From assembly GCF_002812985.1 (NCBI RefSeq), contig NZ_PGCP01000036.1:124001-188000 (forward strand): 64,000 bases of DNA, written 5' to 3'. This document shows positions 26,309-34,305 of the stretch, one piece after another (the stretch's first letter is position 1; every line of letters starts with the position of its first letter). Under the pieces are notes generated by a model. The model was not told the DNA's origin. It ran no database searches and saw only the letters and a program-made list of their open reading frames with translations. Made by a program: the position numbers and the translations under genes. The DNA comes from Aeromonas lusitana. Its GTDB lineage: Bacteria; Pseudomonadota; Gammaproteobacteria; Enterobacterales; Aeromonadaceae.

Positions 26309-28903
26309 GTGAATGCCAGCACGCCCCTGAGCTCCTTGCACCATCTGCCTGATGTCGGCTTTTCTCCTGCGGTGGCCTTGGCGACTCGCACCGCTTGTCG
26401 GCTGCTGCCGTTATTGCTTTGGCTACCCCTGACTGCCGTTGGCGCAGAGACCCCCAGCTCTAAGAGCCCTCAGGCCGGCGGCTCATCCACGGACGTTGAA
26501 TTTGACAGCCGGCTGCTCGACAGCCTGGGAGTGAACATAGATCTGGCCCGCTTCGCCCGTGCAGACTTCGTCCCCCTGGGGCTTTATCAGCTCGACATAA
26601 TCATCAATGGCAAGGAGAGGCTGAGCCAGCAGGTGGAAGTGCGGGCGGGCAAGGATCCCAAGACCCCGCTGTTTTGCTTCAAGCCCGATCAGGTCAAACA
26701 GTGGGGGCTGCTGGTGGACAAGCTGCCAGACCAGGCCTCGGTGAAGCGTCAGCTCCAGAGTGACTGCATCTTGGTGGAGTCCCTGGTACCAGGCGCCAGC
26801 TTCGCCTTCGATCTGGCGAGCCTGAGCGGCGCCCTCAGCCTGCCCCAGGCCTATGTCGGTCGGGTCAGGCGCGATTATGTCGGCCCGGATCAATGGGTAC
26901 AGGGGATCAACGCCGCCTTCGTCGGCTACAACGCCAACCTCTATTACAGCGAGCAGGAGGGGAGCGACGAGCAGTTCAGCAACAGCATCAACTTCAATAC
27001 GGGGATCAACCTGGGGGCCTGGCGGCTGCGCCACAACGGTTCCTGGCAGGGCGATGACGGGGGCAGTTATCAACCCCTCAACAGCTATGTGCAGCGGGAC
27101 GTGACCTCCCAGACCGCCCAGCTCACCCTGGGGGAGTATTTCACCCCGGGGGACAGCTTCGACAGCGTGCCTTTCATCGGGGTGCAGCTGGCCAGCGACG
27201 ATGCCATGCTGCCGGATTTTGAGCGAGGCTTCGCCCCCGTGGTACGCGGGGTGGCCCAGAGCAACGCCAGAGTCACCATCCGCCAGGGCAGCGCCCTCAT
27301 CTACGAGACCCAGGTCGCCCCCGGCGCCTTCGCCATCGACGATCTCTATGCCACCAGTTTTGCCGGAGATCTGGATGTGACCATCACTGAGGCGGATGGC
27401 AGCGCGCGCAGCTTCACCCTGCCATTTTCCTCCGTGGTGCAGATGCTGCGAGACGATACCTCCCGCTTCAGTCTGACCCTGGGGCGCTATCGCAACGAGG
27501 CCGGTACCGATGGCCCCAATTTTCTGCAAGGCACCTATCGCCGCGGTTTCTCCAACACCCTGACCCTGTATGGCGGCACCATAGCCGCCGAGGACTATGG
27601 CGCCCTCTTGGGAGGCGCGGCTCTGGGCTCGGATTATGGCGCCCTGGCCCTCGACATCACAGGCTCTTGGGCGCAGGACTTGCCTGCTGACTCCGGGCTG
27701 CCAGAGTCGCTCTCCGGCCAGAGTTACCGCTTCACCTACAGCAAGCAGATGGACCTGACCCAGACCTACTTCACCCTGGCCGCCTATCGCTTCTCCAGCG
27801 AAGGGTATCTGGATTTGGCCGATGTGGCGGCGGCCCAGTCGCAAACCTTTGATCAACTGCAGCGGGAGCGCAATCGCTTCCAGCTCAACATCAACCAGCC
27901 GATCGGGGAGTGGGGGGACATCTATTTCAATGGCATTCGTCGTGACTACTGGGGTGGCCAGAGCGAGAGCAGCAGCTTCCAGCTTGGCTACAATCGGGGC
28001 TTTGACTGGGGTAACCTGACACTCTCGGCCAGCCACTCACTCGATGACGGGGTAGGGGATCAATACATGTTGAGTCTCAGCGTGCCGATAGGCGATCGGC
28101 TGGGGGCGCCGCGCCTGAGCAGCACCCTCTCTTATCAGGAGGGGCAAGGTTACAGCGCCAGACTGGATCTCAATGGTGGCTCCCGGGACGGACGCATCTA
28201 TTACGGGTTATACGGTAGCCAGAGTCAGAGCAACGGCGCCGGTTATCAGGGTTATGGCGCCAACTTGCAATATCAGACGGCGGCGACCCAGCTCGGTGTC
28301 TCCACCAGTCAGGGGGAGGGCTATTCCCAGTATGTGGCATCGGCCAAGGGGACCCTGCTGGTGCACAAGGATGGCTGGGTGCTGGGCCAGACCCAGGGGG
28401 AGACGATGGCCTTGGTGGAGGCCAAGGGCGCTCAGGGCGCCAAGGTCAGCCATGGGATCGGCAGCGAGGTGGACGGGGACGGCTACGCCGTGCTGGCCGG
28501 GCTCAACCCTTATCGCACCAACGTCATCGGCTTGGATCCGACCGGCTTGCCACTGGATGTAGAGATAGATGGCAGCGCCCAGATGGTGGCTCCGCGCCGC
28601 GGTGCCATCGTCAAGCTCGATTATGAGACCCATGTCGGCCAGCCGCTGCTGCTCAAGGCGAGGCGTGCGGATGGCAGTGCCCCGCCGTTTGGTGCCGAGG
28701 TGCTTGACGCTCATGGCGACTCGGTGGCCGTGGTCGGCCAGGGTGGGCTCATCTTCGTGCGCGGCGAGCAGGCTGTGTTGCATGTGCAGTGGGGCAATGA
28801 GCCCGCCCAGCAGTGCCGGCTGGACTATCGGATGCCAAAACCGGATCCCGCCGTGCCCTATCAGCAGGTGGCGGCTCTGTGTGTCACGGCGGTGGGTCCA
28901 TGA
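26309..28903 (+). CDS. Outer membrane pilus usher
   Basis: 864 aa, normal for FimD/PapC. GTG start with GGGAGG ahead; signal peptide ends near VGA. The N-terminal domain begins VEFDSRLLDSLG and binds chaperone-subunit complexes; GLYQLDIIINGKERLSQQVE and the FCFKPDQVKQWGL cysteine stretch follow. The 24-strand barrel covers about 165-650, with the plug in the middle (RGVAQSNARVTIRQGSALIY). Two C-terminal domains end with a paired cysteine region around QQCRLDYRMP. It sits 80 bp after chaperone 1 and overlaps chaperone 2 by 4 bp. Confidence 0.92.
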   Translation: MNASTPLSSLHHLPDVGFSPAVALATRTACRLLPLLLWLPLTAVGAETPSSKSPQAGGSSTDVEFDSRLLDSLGVNIDLARFARADFVPLGLYQLDIIINGKERLSQQVEVRAGKDPKTPLFCFKPDQVKQWGLLVDKLPDQASVKRQLQSDCILVESLVPGASFAFDLASLSGALSLPQAYVGRVRRDYVGPDQWVQGINAAFVGYNANLYYSEQEGSDEQFSNSINFNTGINLGAWRLRHNGSWQGDDGGSYQPLNSYVQRDVTSQTAQLTLGEYFTPGDSFDSVPFIGVQLASDDAMLPDFERGFAPVVRGVAQSNARVTIRQGSALIYETQVAPGAFAIDDLYATSFAGDLDVTITEADGSARSFTLPFSSVVQMLRDDTSRFSLTLGRYRNEAGTDGPNFLQGTYRRGFSNTLTLYGGTIAAEDYGALLGGAALGSDYGALALDITGSWAQDLPADSGLPESLSGQSYRFTYSKQMDLTQTYFTLAAYRFSSEGYLDLADVAAAQSQTFDQLQRERNRFQLNINQPIGEWGDIYFNGIRRDYWGGQSESSSFQLGYNRGFDWGNLTLSASHSLDDGVGDQYMLSLSVPIGDRLGAPRLSSTLSYQEGQGYSARLDLNGGSRDGRIYYGLYGSQSQSNGAGYQGYGANLQYQTAATQLGVSTSQGEGYSQYVASAKGTLLVHKDGWVLGQTQGETMALVEAKGAQGAKVSHGIGSEVDGDGYAVLAGLNPYRTNVIGLDPTGLPLDVEIDGSAQMVAPRRGAIVKLDYETHVGQPLLLKARRADGSAPPFGAEVLDAHGDSVAVVGQGGLIFVRGEQAVLHVQWGNEPAQQCRLDYRMPKPDPAVPYQQVAALCVTAVGP

Positions 28904-29625
28904 AACGGTTCTGGCTGAGTAGCCTTATCTTGAGCGCCTTGTCGTGGGGAGGGATGGCGGAGGCTGCGCTCAATCTGATGCAGACCCGGGTTATCTATCA
29001 GGGTGGAGAGGCAACTCTGCTGGTGCGCAACGACGGCACAGAGCCCAGCCTATTGCAGGCCTGGGTCGATGGAGGAGATGAACAACAGGGGCCCGCCGAG
29101 GCCTCGAGCCCCTTCCTGGTGGTGCCTCCCATGATGCGACTGGGGGCGGCGCGGGGACAGACATTGAGGATCCTGGGCTCCGAGCTGGAAAGGCTCCCTC
29201 GCGATCGGGAGTCCCTGTTTTGGCTCAATGTGCTGGGGTTGCCCCCCAAGGCGAGTACCTCCCAGGCGAGTGTGCAGCTTGCCTATCGCACCCGCATCAA
29301 GCTGTTCTATCGCCCGCCCGGTTTGCAGGGCTCGGCGGCGGAGGCGGTCACCCGGCTTCGCTGGCAGACGCAGGGGCAGGGACTGAGTGTCAGCAACCGG
29401 AGCCCTTTTCATATCAGCCTGAGCGAGGTGTTGCTCGAGATAGGTGCTGGGAAGGCCCGTTGGCAACAGGGGGGGCTGATTCCACCCTATGGCATGCTGA
29501 AAATCCCCCTACAGGTAGTCGAAACGACTGCCAACAAGGGGAGGGTGCGTTGGATTGACGACAATGGCATCTATCACGAGCAGGGGTTTGTGCTTGGCCA
29601 GCAAGGAGGCAACGCGCATGAGTGA
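28900..29625 (+). CDS. Periplasmic pilus chaperone 2
   Basis: 241 aa, a second FGS-type chaperone. Signal peptide ends AEA; conserved TRVIYQGGEATLLVRNDG, VVPPMMRLGAARGQTLRIL, LPRDRESLFWLNVLGLPP and RTRIKLFYRPPGL mirror chaperone 1 but the two are clearly different in sequence. Location between the usher and the adhesin genes suggests it serves the tip adhesin while chaperone 1 serves the shaft pilin. Start overlaps the usher stop (ATGA). Confidence 0.88.
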   Translation: MKRFWLSSLILSALSWGGMAEAALNLMQTRVIYQGGEATLLVRNDGTEPSLLQAWVDGGDEQQGPAEASSPFLVVPPMMRLGAARGQTLRILGSELERLPRDRESLFWLNVLGLPPKASTSQASVQLAYRTRIKLFYRPPGLQGSAAEAVTRLRWQTQGQGLSVSNRSPFHISLSEVLLEIGAGKARWQQGGLIPPYGMLKIPLQVVETTANKGRVRWIDDNGIYHEQGFVLGQQGGNAHE

Positions 29626-30667
29626 ACAAACGAGGCAGGGTTGGCCGGGCGGGTCGCACCTCTGGGTGATGGGAGCCTTGCTGCTGGGCTGCCTGCTATG
29701 GCAACCCAGGGCCCATGCCGTCAATGGTCAATGTACCAGCGCCTTTGTGGCGACCGGGCCCATCAGTACCACCAATACCCTCTATCAGCCAGGCGATACA
29801 GGTAGTGTCACCAATTTTGCAACGACCACCACGGCTACCTGTAACTGCACTGGCATCTCGTTAGGCTTGTTTGTGACCGCTAACTATCAGGGGGTTGAGG
29901 CATCTGGCTTGCCTATCATAGGTACGGCCCCGGATACCTATATCAAGCTCAATAACTACTTTGGTCTCAAGGCCGAGTTCAATGCAGCGGGTAGCTATAG
30001 GGCTATCCCCTTCAGTGCGAGTACCAGCAGTTTGCTTACAGTGTGCCTGCTCAATGTGGTCGATCTGGCGTTGGGGGGGATTCAGGTCAATGGCGGCCGC
30101 TACACCCTCAAGCTGCTAAAGGGGGTCACAGGCACCCAAACCTTCAACGGTACCGTCGCCTATCTGTTCGTCAGACGTTCCAACCTACCCGATACCAGTC
30201 CGGCCAATGCCTTCAGCACGCTGGCGATGAATATCAGCGTCACCTCGACCCCGACCTGCCAGTTTCCGGCGGGGACCAATATTCCCATCGATCTCGGCTC
30301 TGTGGCCCAGAGTGCCTTTGTGGAGGGGGATGTCCCCAAGGGCTATGCGCCCCGTACCGTCAATGTGAGTGTCACTTGCAGCCAGATCCCGAGCGATTAT
30401 ACGGTCCCGCTCAGCTACAGCTTCGGGGGAGCGCTCACCAGCCAGGATCGCTTTATCACCACCAGCCTGGCCGGGGTCGGGGTGGGCATGCTGGAGCTGA
30501 GCACCCAGACCCCTATTCCCTTCGCTACCGCTATCCCTGTACCCTATGCGGCGGCCACCCATAATACCGACTACAAGGTGAGGCTGTACCCGACCAAACT
30601 GCCGGGTCAGGTGGTGCGCACCGGCGCCTACACAGGCACCATCATGGTCACGGTGACCGTACCCTGA
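29618..30667 (+). CDS. Two-domain pilus tip adhesin
   Basis: 349 aa. ATG at 29618 behind AAGGAGG, overlapping chaperone 2 by 8 bp. A signal peptide ends at RAHA. The N-terminal ~200 residues are a lectin-like domain with clustered cysteines near its start (NGQC, then CNC). The C-terminal domain from about 225 (TSTPTCQFPAGTNIPIDLG) is a pilin domain with second cysteine in VSVTCSQIPS and ends in GTIMVTVTVP, the alternating terminal strand that docks onto the pilus. The receptor is unknown. Confidence 0.85.
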   Translation: MSEQTRQGWPGGSHLWVMGALLLGCLLWQPRAHAVNGQCTSAFVATGPISTTNTLYQPGDTGSVTNFATTTTATCNCTGISLGLFVTANYQGVEASGLPIIGTAPDTYIKLNNYFGLKAEFNAAGSYRAIPFSASTSSLLTVCLLNVVDLALGGIQVNGGRYTLKLLKGVTGTQTFNGTVAYLFVRRSNLPDTSPANAFSTLAMNISVTSTPTCQFPAGTNIPIDLGSVAQSAFVEGDVPKGYAPRTVNVSVTCSQIPSDYTVPLSYSFGGALTSQDRFITTSLAGVGVGMLELSTQTPIPFATAIPVPYAAATHNTDYKVRLYPTKLPGQVVRTGAYTGTIMVTVTVP

Positions 30668-30701
30668 GGTGTTTTCCGTCCGTTTTACAATGAGGTTGAT
30701 G

Positions 30702-31484
30702 ATGAACAGTGAACATACCCTGCGCAGCGAACCCAAGCGTCATCCCATAGGACGGGGCTGGGTCTGGGTCCGCACCGGGTTTGATATCTTCAACAAGGGC
30801 ATGGGCGCCAGCGTGGCCATGATAGCGCTCTGGTTCGTGGTGGGACTGGTGCTGGATCGGCTGCCGGCGGGGGGCTTTATTTCCCAGCTGCTGTACATGG
30901 TGTGGGGGGCTGGCTGGGTGGCGGTTGCCCAGCGGGGCTATGCCGGTCATCCCCTCCAGTTTGCCGACTTCTTCGCCGGTTTTCGTCAGCGGTTGACGCC
31001 CCTGATACTGGGGGGATTGCTGGTGCTCTGTCTGTTCAGCCTGATCGTGCTGGTCTGCGCCACCCTGCTGCACATGTGGGGGCTGACCGGCTTGCTGTCC
31101 CAGGATCCGGAAACCCTGACGCTGACGGTGACACAGGCGCAGGGCTTCCTGCTCTGCCTGTTGCTGGGGCTGGCGTTGATGGTGCCCGTGCTGATGGCCA
31201 TCACCTTCGCCCCCGCCCTCATCTTCTTCCATGGGGTGGGGGTCTGGCAGGCCGCAAGGCTCAGCTTCAAGGGCTGTCTGCGCAACATGTGGCCCTTCCT
31301 CTGGTGGGGGTTGCTTGGGGCCGTGCTGATACTGTTTGGCGTCATCTTGTTCCTGGTGGGCCTGCTGGTGGTGTTGCCCGCCATCAACTACTCCATCTAC
31401 GCGGCCTATCGCGACATCTATCTGGAGGAGTCTGAGGTTACGGAGCAGGCGCCTCCCGCCAAGGAGTTTGGCTTCGAGGCATAA
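30702..31484 (+). CDS. BPSS1780-like/DUF multi-pass membrane protein of unknown role
   Basis: 260 aa with about six hydrophobic segments (GASVAMIALWFVVGLVLDRL, LILGGLLVLCLFSLIVLVCA, LLCLLLGLALMVPVLMAITF and WWGLLGAVLILFGVILFLVG among them). The pattern, including a FAPALIFFH turn before an amphipathic AARLSFKGCLRN helix, resembles the BPSS1780 family, whose function I do not know. GAGG spaced 6 bases before the ATG at 30702 decides the start. It follows the adhesin gene by 34 bp without a terminator, so it may be co-transcribed, though nothing in it suggests pilus function. Confidence 0.7.
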   Translation: MNSEHTLRSEPKRHPIGRGWVWVRTGFDIFNKGMGASVAMIALWFVVGLVLDRLPAGGFISQLLYMVWGAGWVAVAQRGYAGHPLQFADFFAGFRQRLTPLILGGLLVLCLFSLIVLVCATLLHMWGLTGLLSQDPETLTLTVTQAQGFLLCLLLGLALMVPVLMAITFAPALIFFHGVGVWQAARLSFKGCLRNMWPFLWWGLLGAVLILFGVILFLVGLLVVLPAINYSIYAAYRDIYLEESEVTEQAPPAKEFGFEA

Positions 31485-31501
31485 GCCAGTCGCCGTGAAT
31501 G

Positions 31502-31526
31502 AAACGGGGCCCGCAGGCCCCGTTTT
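31502..31526. terminator. Bidirectional terminator
   Basis: AAACGGGGCC / GGCCCCGTTT, 10 bp with a CGCA loop, between the convergent membrane protein and LysR genes. Confidence 0.85.
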
Positions 31527-31531
31527 GCTGT

Positions 31532-32437
31532 CTAGGTTTCGGCCTGCCAGAGGGGATCCCCGGCCATGCGCTCGATGAGAAAATCGAGGAAGCTGCGCAG
31601 CAGGGGAGACATCTGCTTGCGGGTGCCATAGATGCCGTAGACGCCGAGTTGCTTGGGCTGCCATTCGGTCAGCAGGGGTACCAGGGCGCCGCTCGCAAGC
31701 TCCGTTTGTACCGAGTAGCGCGGCTGCAGGCTGATGCCGGCCCCGTCCAGAGTTGCCTTGAGCAGCAGGTTGGAGATGTTGGCACTGAGATTGCCGCTCA
31801 CCGGCACGGATTCCGGGCTATGGGAGCCCTGAAACTCCCACAGGCTCTTGCCGAAATAGGTGTAGGTGAGGCAGTTGTGCAGGGCCAGCTCCTGCACCTG
31901 CTGCGGGGTGCCGTGGCGCGCCAGATAGGCGGGGCTGGCACAGACCACCGAATGGCAGGTGCCGAGGCGGCGGGCCACCAGATTGGGATCCAGATCATTG
32001 GTGATGCGCACGGCGAGATCGATACGCTCCTCCACCAGGTTGACGGTTCTGTCCAGCAGCAGGATGTCGATGGCCGTGCCGGGGTAGCGGGCCAGGTAGT
32101 CGTTGGCCGCCCGCACCAGCAGGGCCTCCGAGATGGAGTAGCTGCTGGTGATGCGCAGCTGACCCTTGGGGGCCTCGTCACTGCGGCTGGCGAGCTGCTC
32201 CATCTCTTCCCCTAGGGTCAGCATGGCCCTGGCCCGGTTCAGCGCCTCTTCCCCCGGCCCGGTGAGGCTGAGCCGGCGGGTGGTGCGATGCAGCAAACGG
32301 GCGCCCATCCAGCGCTCCAGCTCCGCCAGATAGCGCGACACCATGGCCCGCGACATCTCCAGTTTTTCCCCCGCACCGCTCAGGCTGCCCTGCTCGATCA
32401 CGCAGACGAATACCCGCAACGCCGTCAGTCGATCCAT
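31532..32437 (-). CDS. LysR-family transcriptional regulator
   Basis: 301 aa. The N-terminal winged helix (about 1-60) includes FVCVIEQGSLSGAGEKLEMS and the recognition helix RAMVSRYLAELERWMGARLL with RTTRR at its end. The substrate-binding domain follows from about 90 (GQLRITSSYSISEALLV). It is most like the group of LysR regulators with a single divergent target. It is transcribed away from the MBL-fold gene, with 122 bp between the start codons, so it may control that gene and itself. The effector is unknown. Confidence 0.9.
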   Translation of the reverse strand: MDRLTALRVFVCVIEQGSLSGAGEKLEMSRAMVSRYLAELERWMGARLLHRTTRRLSLTGPGEEALNRARAMLTLGEEMEQLASRSDEAPKGQLRITSSYSISEALLVRAANDYLARYPGTAIDILLLDRTVNLVEERIDLAVRITNDLDPNLVARRLGTCHSVVCASPAYLARHGTPQQVQELALHNCLTYTYFGKSLWEFQGSHSPESVPVSGNLSANISNLLLKATLDGAGISLQPRYSVQTELASGALVPLLTEWQPKQLGVYGIYGTRKQMSPLLRSFLDFLIERMAGDPLWQAET

Positions 32438-32462
32438 GTTTGGTCCCCAATATGCTCGATAT

Positions 32463-32499
32463 GTGCAACAGTCATGCGCTCATTATGCGGTATTTGCAC
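32463..32499. promoter_or_regulatory. Inverted repeat between LysR and MBL genes
   Basis: GTGCAA (32463-32468) and TTGCAC (32494-32499) are complementary 25 bp apart in the divergent control region. The position fits LysR-type binding, but the spacing is wider than a single T-N11-A site. Confidence 0.4.
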
Positions 32500-32559
32500 C
32501 GATAAGGTTCCAATAAACTAGCCCTACTCGATGCACAACGACCCAATGAGGCTTACCCG

Positions 32560-33417
32560 ATGAATACCACACTGCGAACCCTGACCCTGGCCACTACCCT
32601 GCTCAGCGGCGCCGCCCTGGCGGGCCCCCTGACCGTGACCGTTTACAACCCCGGTGAGAAGGCCATCTTCCCCGTCTCCTCCGAGCTGGTGAGCGGCGAC
32701 AAGGAGGCCATCCTCATCGACGCCCAGTTCGGGGTCAAGGATGGCAAGGCGCTGGTGGATCTGATCAAGCAAAGCGGCAAGAAGCTCACCACCGTCTACA
32801 TCAGCGGCGGGGATCCGGACTACTACTTCGGCTTGGAACCCATCAAGGCCGCCTTCCCCGAGGTGAAGAGCCTGGCAAGCCAGCATGTGGTGGACCATAT
32901 CAAGCAGACCAAGGATGCCAAGCTGGCCTACTGGGGTCCCATCCTCGCCGAGCAGGCTCCCAAGCAGCTGATCGTACCCCAGGTGATGACGGCGTCCCAG
33001 CTGACTCTGGAGGGCAAGACGATCGAGATCAAGGCCATGAATACCCCGAGCGCCTATCTGTGGGTGCCCTCCATCAAGGCGGCCCTGGGCGGCGTGCCGG
33101 TATACGGCAACACCCATGTGTGGATGGCGGACAGCCAGACGAAGGAGGCGCGGGCGCAGTGGGTTGAGACCCTCAACGAGCTGCTGGCACTCAAGCCTGT
33201 GCGGGTCGTGCCTGGCCACTTCCTCGGGGCTGAACCCAAGGGCGCCGAGGCGGTGACCTTCACCCGCGACTATGTACTGAACTTCGAGCAGGCCCTGGCC
33301 AAGGCCAAGGGCTCGACCGAGCTGGTGGATGCTCTGAAGCAGGCCTACCCCGCGCTGCCGCTGGACGATGGCCTGACCATAGGGGCCAAGGTCGCGACCG
33401 GCGAGATGAAGTGGTAA
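32560..33417 (+). CDS. Periplasmic MBL-fold protein with degenerate metal site
   Basis: 285 aa. Signal peptide MNTTLRTLTLATTLLSGAALA. The fold of a metallo-beta-lactamase is visible: VTVYNPGEKAIFPVSSELV, then EAILIDAQFGVKDG, the site loop, NTHVWMADSQTK and a late VVPGHFLG. The usual H-x-H-x-D-H loop reads ISGGDPDYYFGLE, so the two leading histidines and the final histidine are missing; Asp and later His residues remain. It may bind one metal or none. Downstream is a DsbA-family gene. Substrate unknown. Confidence 0.8.
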   Translation: MNTTLRTLTLATTLLSGAALAGPLTVTVYNPGEKAIFPVSSELVSGDKEAILIDAQFGVKDGKALVDLIKQSGKKLTTVYISGGDPDYYFGLEPIKAAFPEVKSLASQHVVDHIKQTKDAKLAYWGPILAEQAPKQLIVPQVMTASQLTLEGKTIEIKAMNTPSAYLWVPSIKAALGGVPVYGNTHVWMADSQTKEARAQWVETLNELLALKPVRVVPGHFLGAEPKGAEAVTFTRDYVLNFEQALAKAKGSTELVDALKQAYPALPLDDGLTIGAKVATGEMKW

Positions 33418-33447
33418 TTGCCTGAGTCTGTTCCCTGTGTTTTTTTG

Positions 33448-33472
33448 CCGGGCAGTCGTTGCCCGGTTTTTT
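33448..33472 (+). terminator. Terminator between MBL-fold and DsbA-family genes
   Basis: CCGGGCA-GTCGT-TGCCCGG followed by six Ts, ending 19 bp before the DsbA start codon. It should reduce readthrough, so the DsbA-family gene gets less message or has a promoter not seen here. Confidence 0.85.
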
Positions 33473-33491
33473 GATTTTCTGGAGTGAGCCC

Positions 33492-34130
33492 ATGAACGAG
33501 ATGACCCTGCATTATGTCTATGACCCCCTCTGTGGCTGGTGTTATGGCGCCGCCCCCCTGCTCGAGGCTGCGGCCCGGATCCCGGGGTTGAAGATTGCCT
33601 TGCATGCCGGTGGCCTCTGGCTCGGCGAACGTCGTCAGCCCATGGGGGCGGCACTGCGTGACTATGTGAGGCCCCACGACGAGCGCATTCAGGCCCTGAC
33701 CGGTCAGCCGTTTGGGCAGCGCTATTTCGATGAACTGCTGCTCAAGGACGGCTTGCTGCTCGACTCCGAGCCCCCCATTCGCGCCATCCTGGCGGTGAGT
33801 GCCCTGGGAGGGGATGGTCTGGCCATGCTGCATCGCATCCAGCAGTCCCACTATCGCGACGGTCAGTGGGTGGGTTCCCTCGCTCATCTGACGGCGCTCG
33901 CGCTGGAGCAGGGGATCACGGCTGCGGCGTTCGAGCAGGCCTATCAGAACGTGAACCTGAGTGCGCATCTGGCCGAGAGCCAGGGTTTGCTGCGCCGTTT
34001 CGGTGGACAGGGCTATCCCACATTGGGACTGATGCAGGGCGAGCATCTGGTTCCGCTGCCCCTCACCACTTTCCTCGGAGACCCCGCGGCCTTCACCGAT
34101 TATCTCGCTGCGCAGATGAGGCAGCTATAA
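33492..34130 (+). CDS. DsbA-family (FrnE-like) thioredoxin-fold oxidoreductase
   Basis: 212 aa, no signal peptide, so cytoplasmic. Residues 8-20 read YVYDPLCGWCYGA with the CGWC active site; the helical insertion (about 50-150) and the return to thioredoxin fold with cis-proline in GGQGYPTLGLM match the FrnE/2-hydroxychromene isomerase-like branch. A role as disulfide isomerase or thiol reductase is inferred. GGAGTGAG precedes the ATG at 33492. Confidence 0.85.
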   Translation: MNEMTLHYVYDPLCGWCYGAAPLLEAAARIPGLKIALHAGGLWLGERRQPMGAALRDYVRPHDERIQALTGQPFGQRYFDELLLKDGLLLDSEPPIRAILAVSALGGDGLAMLHRIQQSHYRDGQWVGSLAHLTALALEQGITAAAFEQAYQNVNLSAHLAESQGLLRRFGGQGYPTLGLMQGEHLVPLPLTTFLGDPAAFTDYLAAQMRQL

Positions 34131-34214
34131 CCACAATATGGATAGGTGATCTGGTCTGAACAGTGTTTTTGCGTGTCGGTATGGACTCATGCTTAACCTG
34201 AGGCTGACGATATA

Positions 34215-34273
34215 GGGAGATGCAGCTAGATTTATCTCCGTGTGAATAGTCATCATTTGGGTATGAAATACCC
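34215..34273 (+). promoter_or_regulatory. Two palindromes upstream of chemoreceptor 2
   Basis: GGAGAT...ATCTCC (about 34216-34239) and the perfect GGGTAT-GAA-ATACCC (34259-34273) lie 33-90 bp before the ATG at 34306. They may be operators or leader hairpins. No sigma-28 promoter was found here, unlike chemoreceptor 1. Confidence 0.4.
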
Positions 34274-34305
34274 AGATACATCTCAGGTCGTCAAGGATAC
34301 GCATC

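Noticed and set aside
34142-34305. Possible sigma-28 promoter for chemoreceptor 2
   Set aside because: GACGATAT resembles GCCGATAA but no TAAA lies 15 bp upstream.
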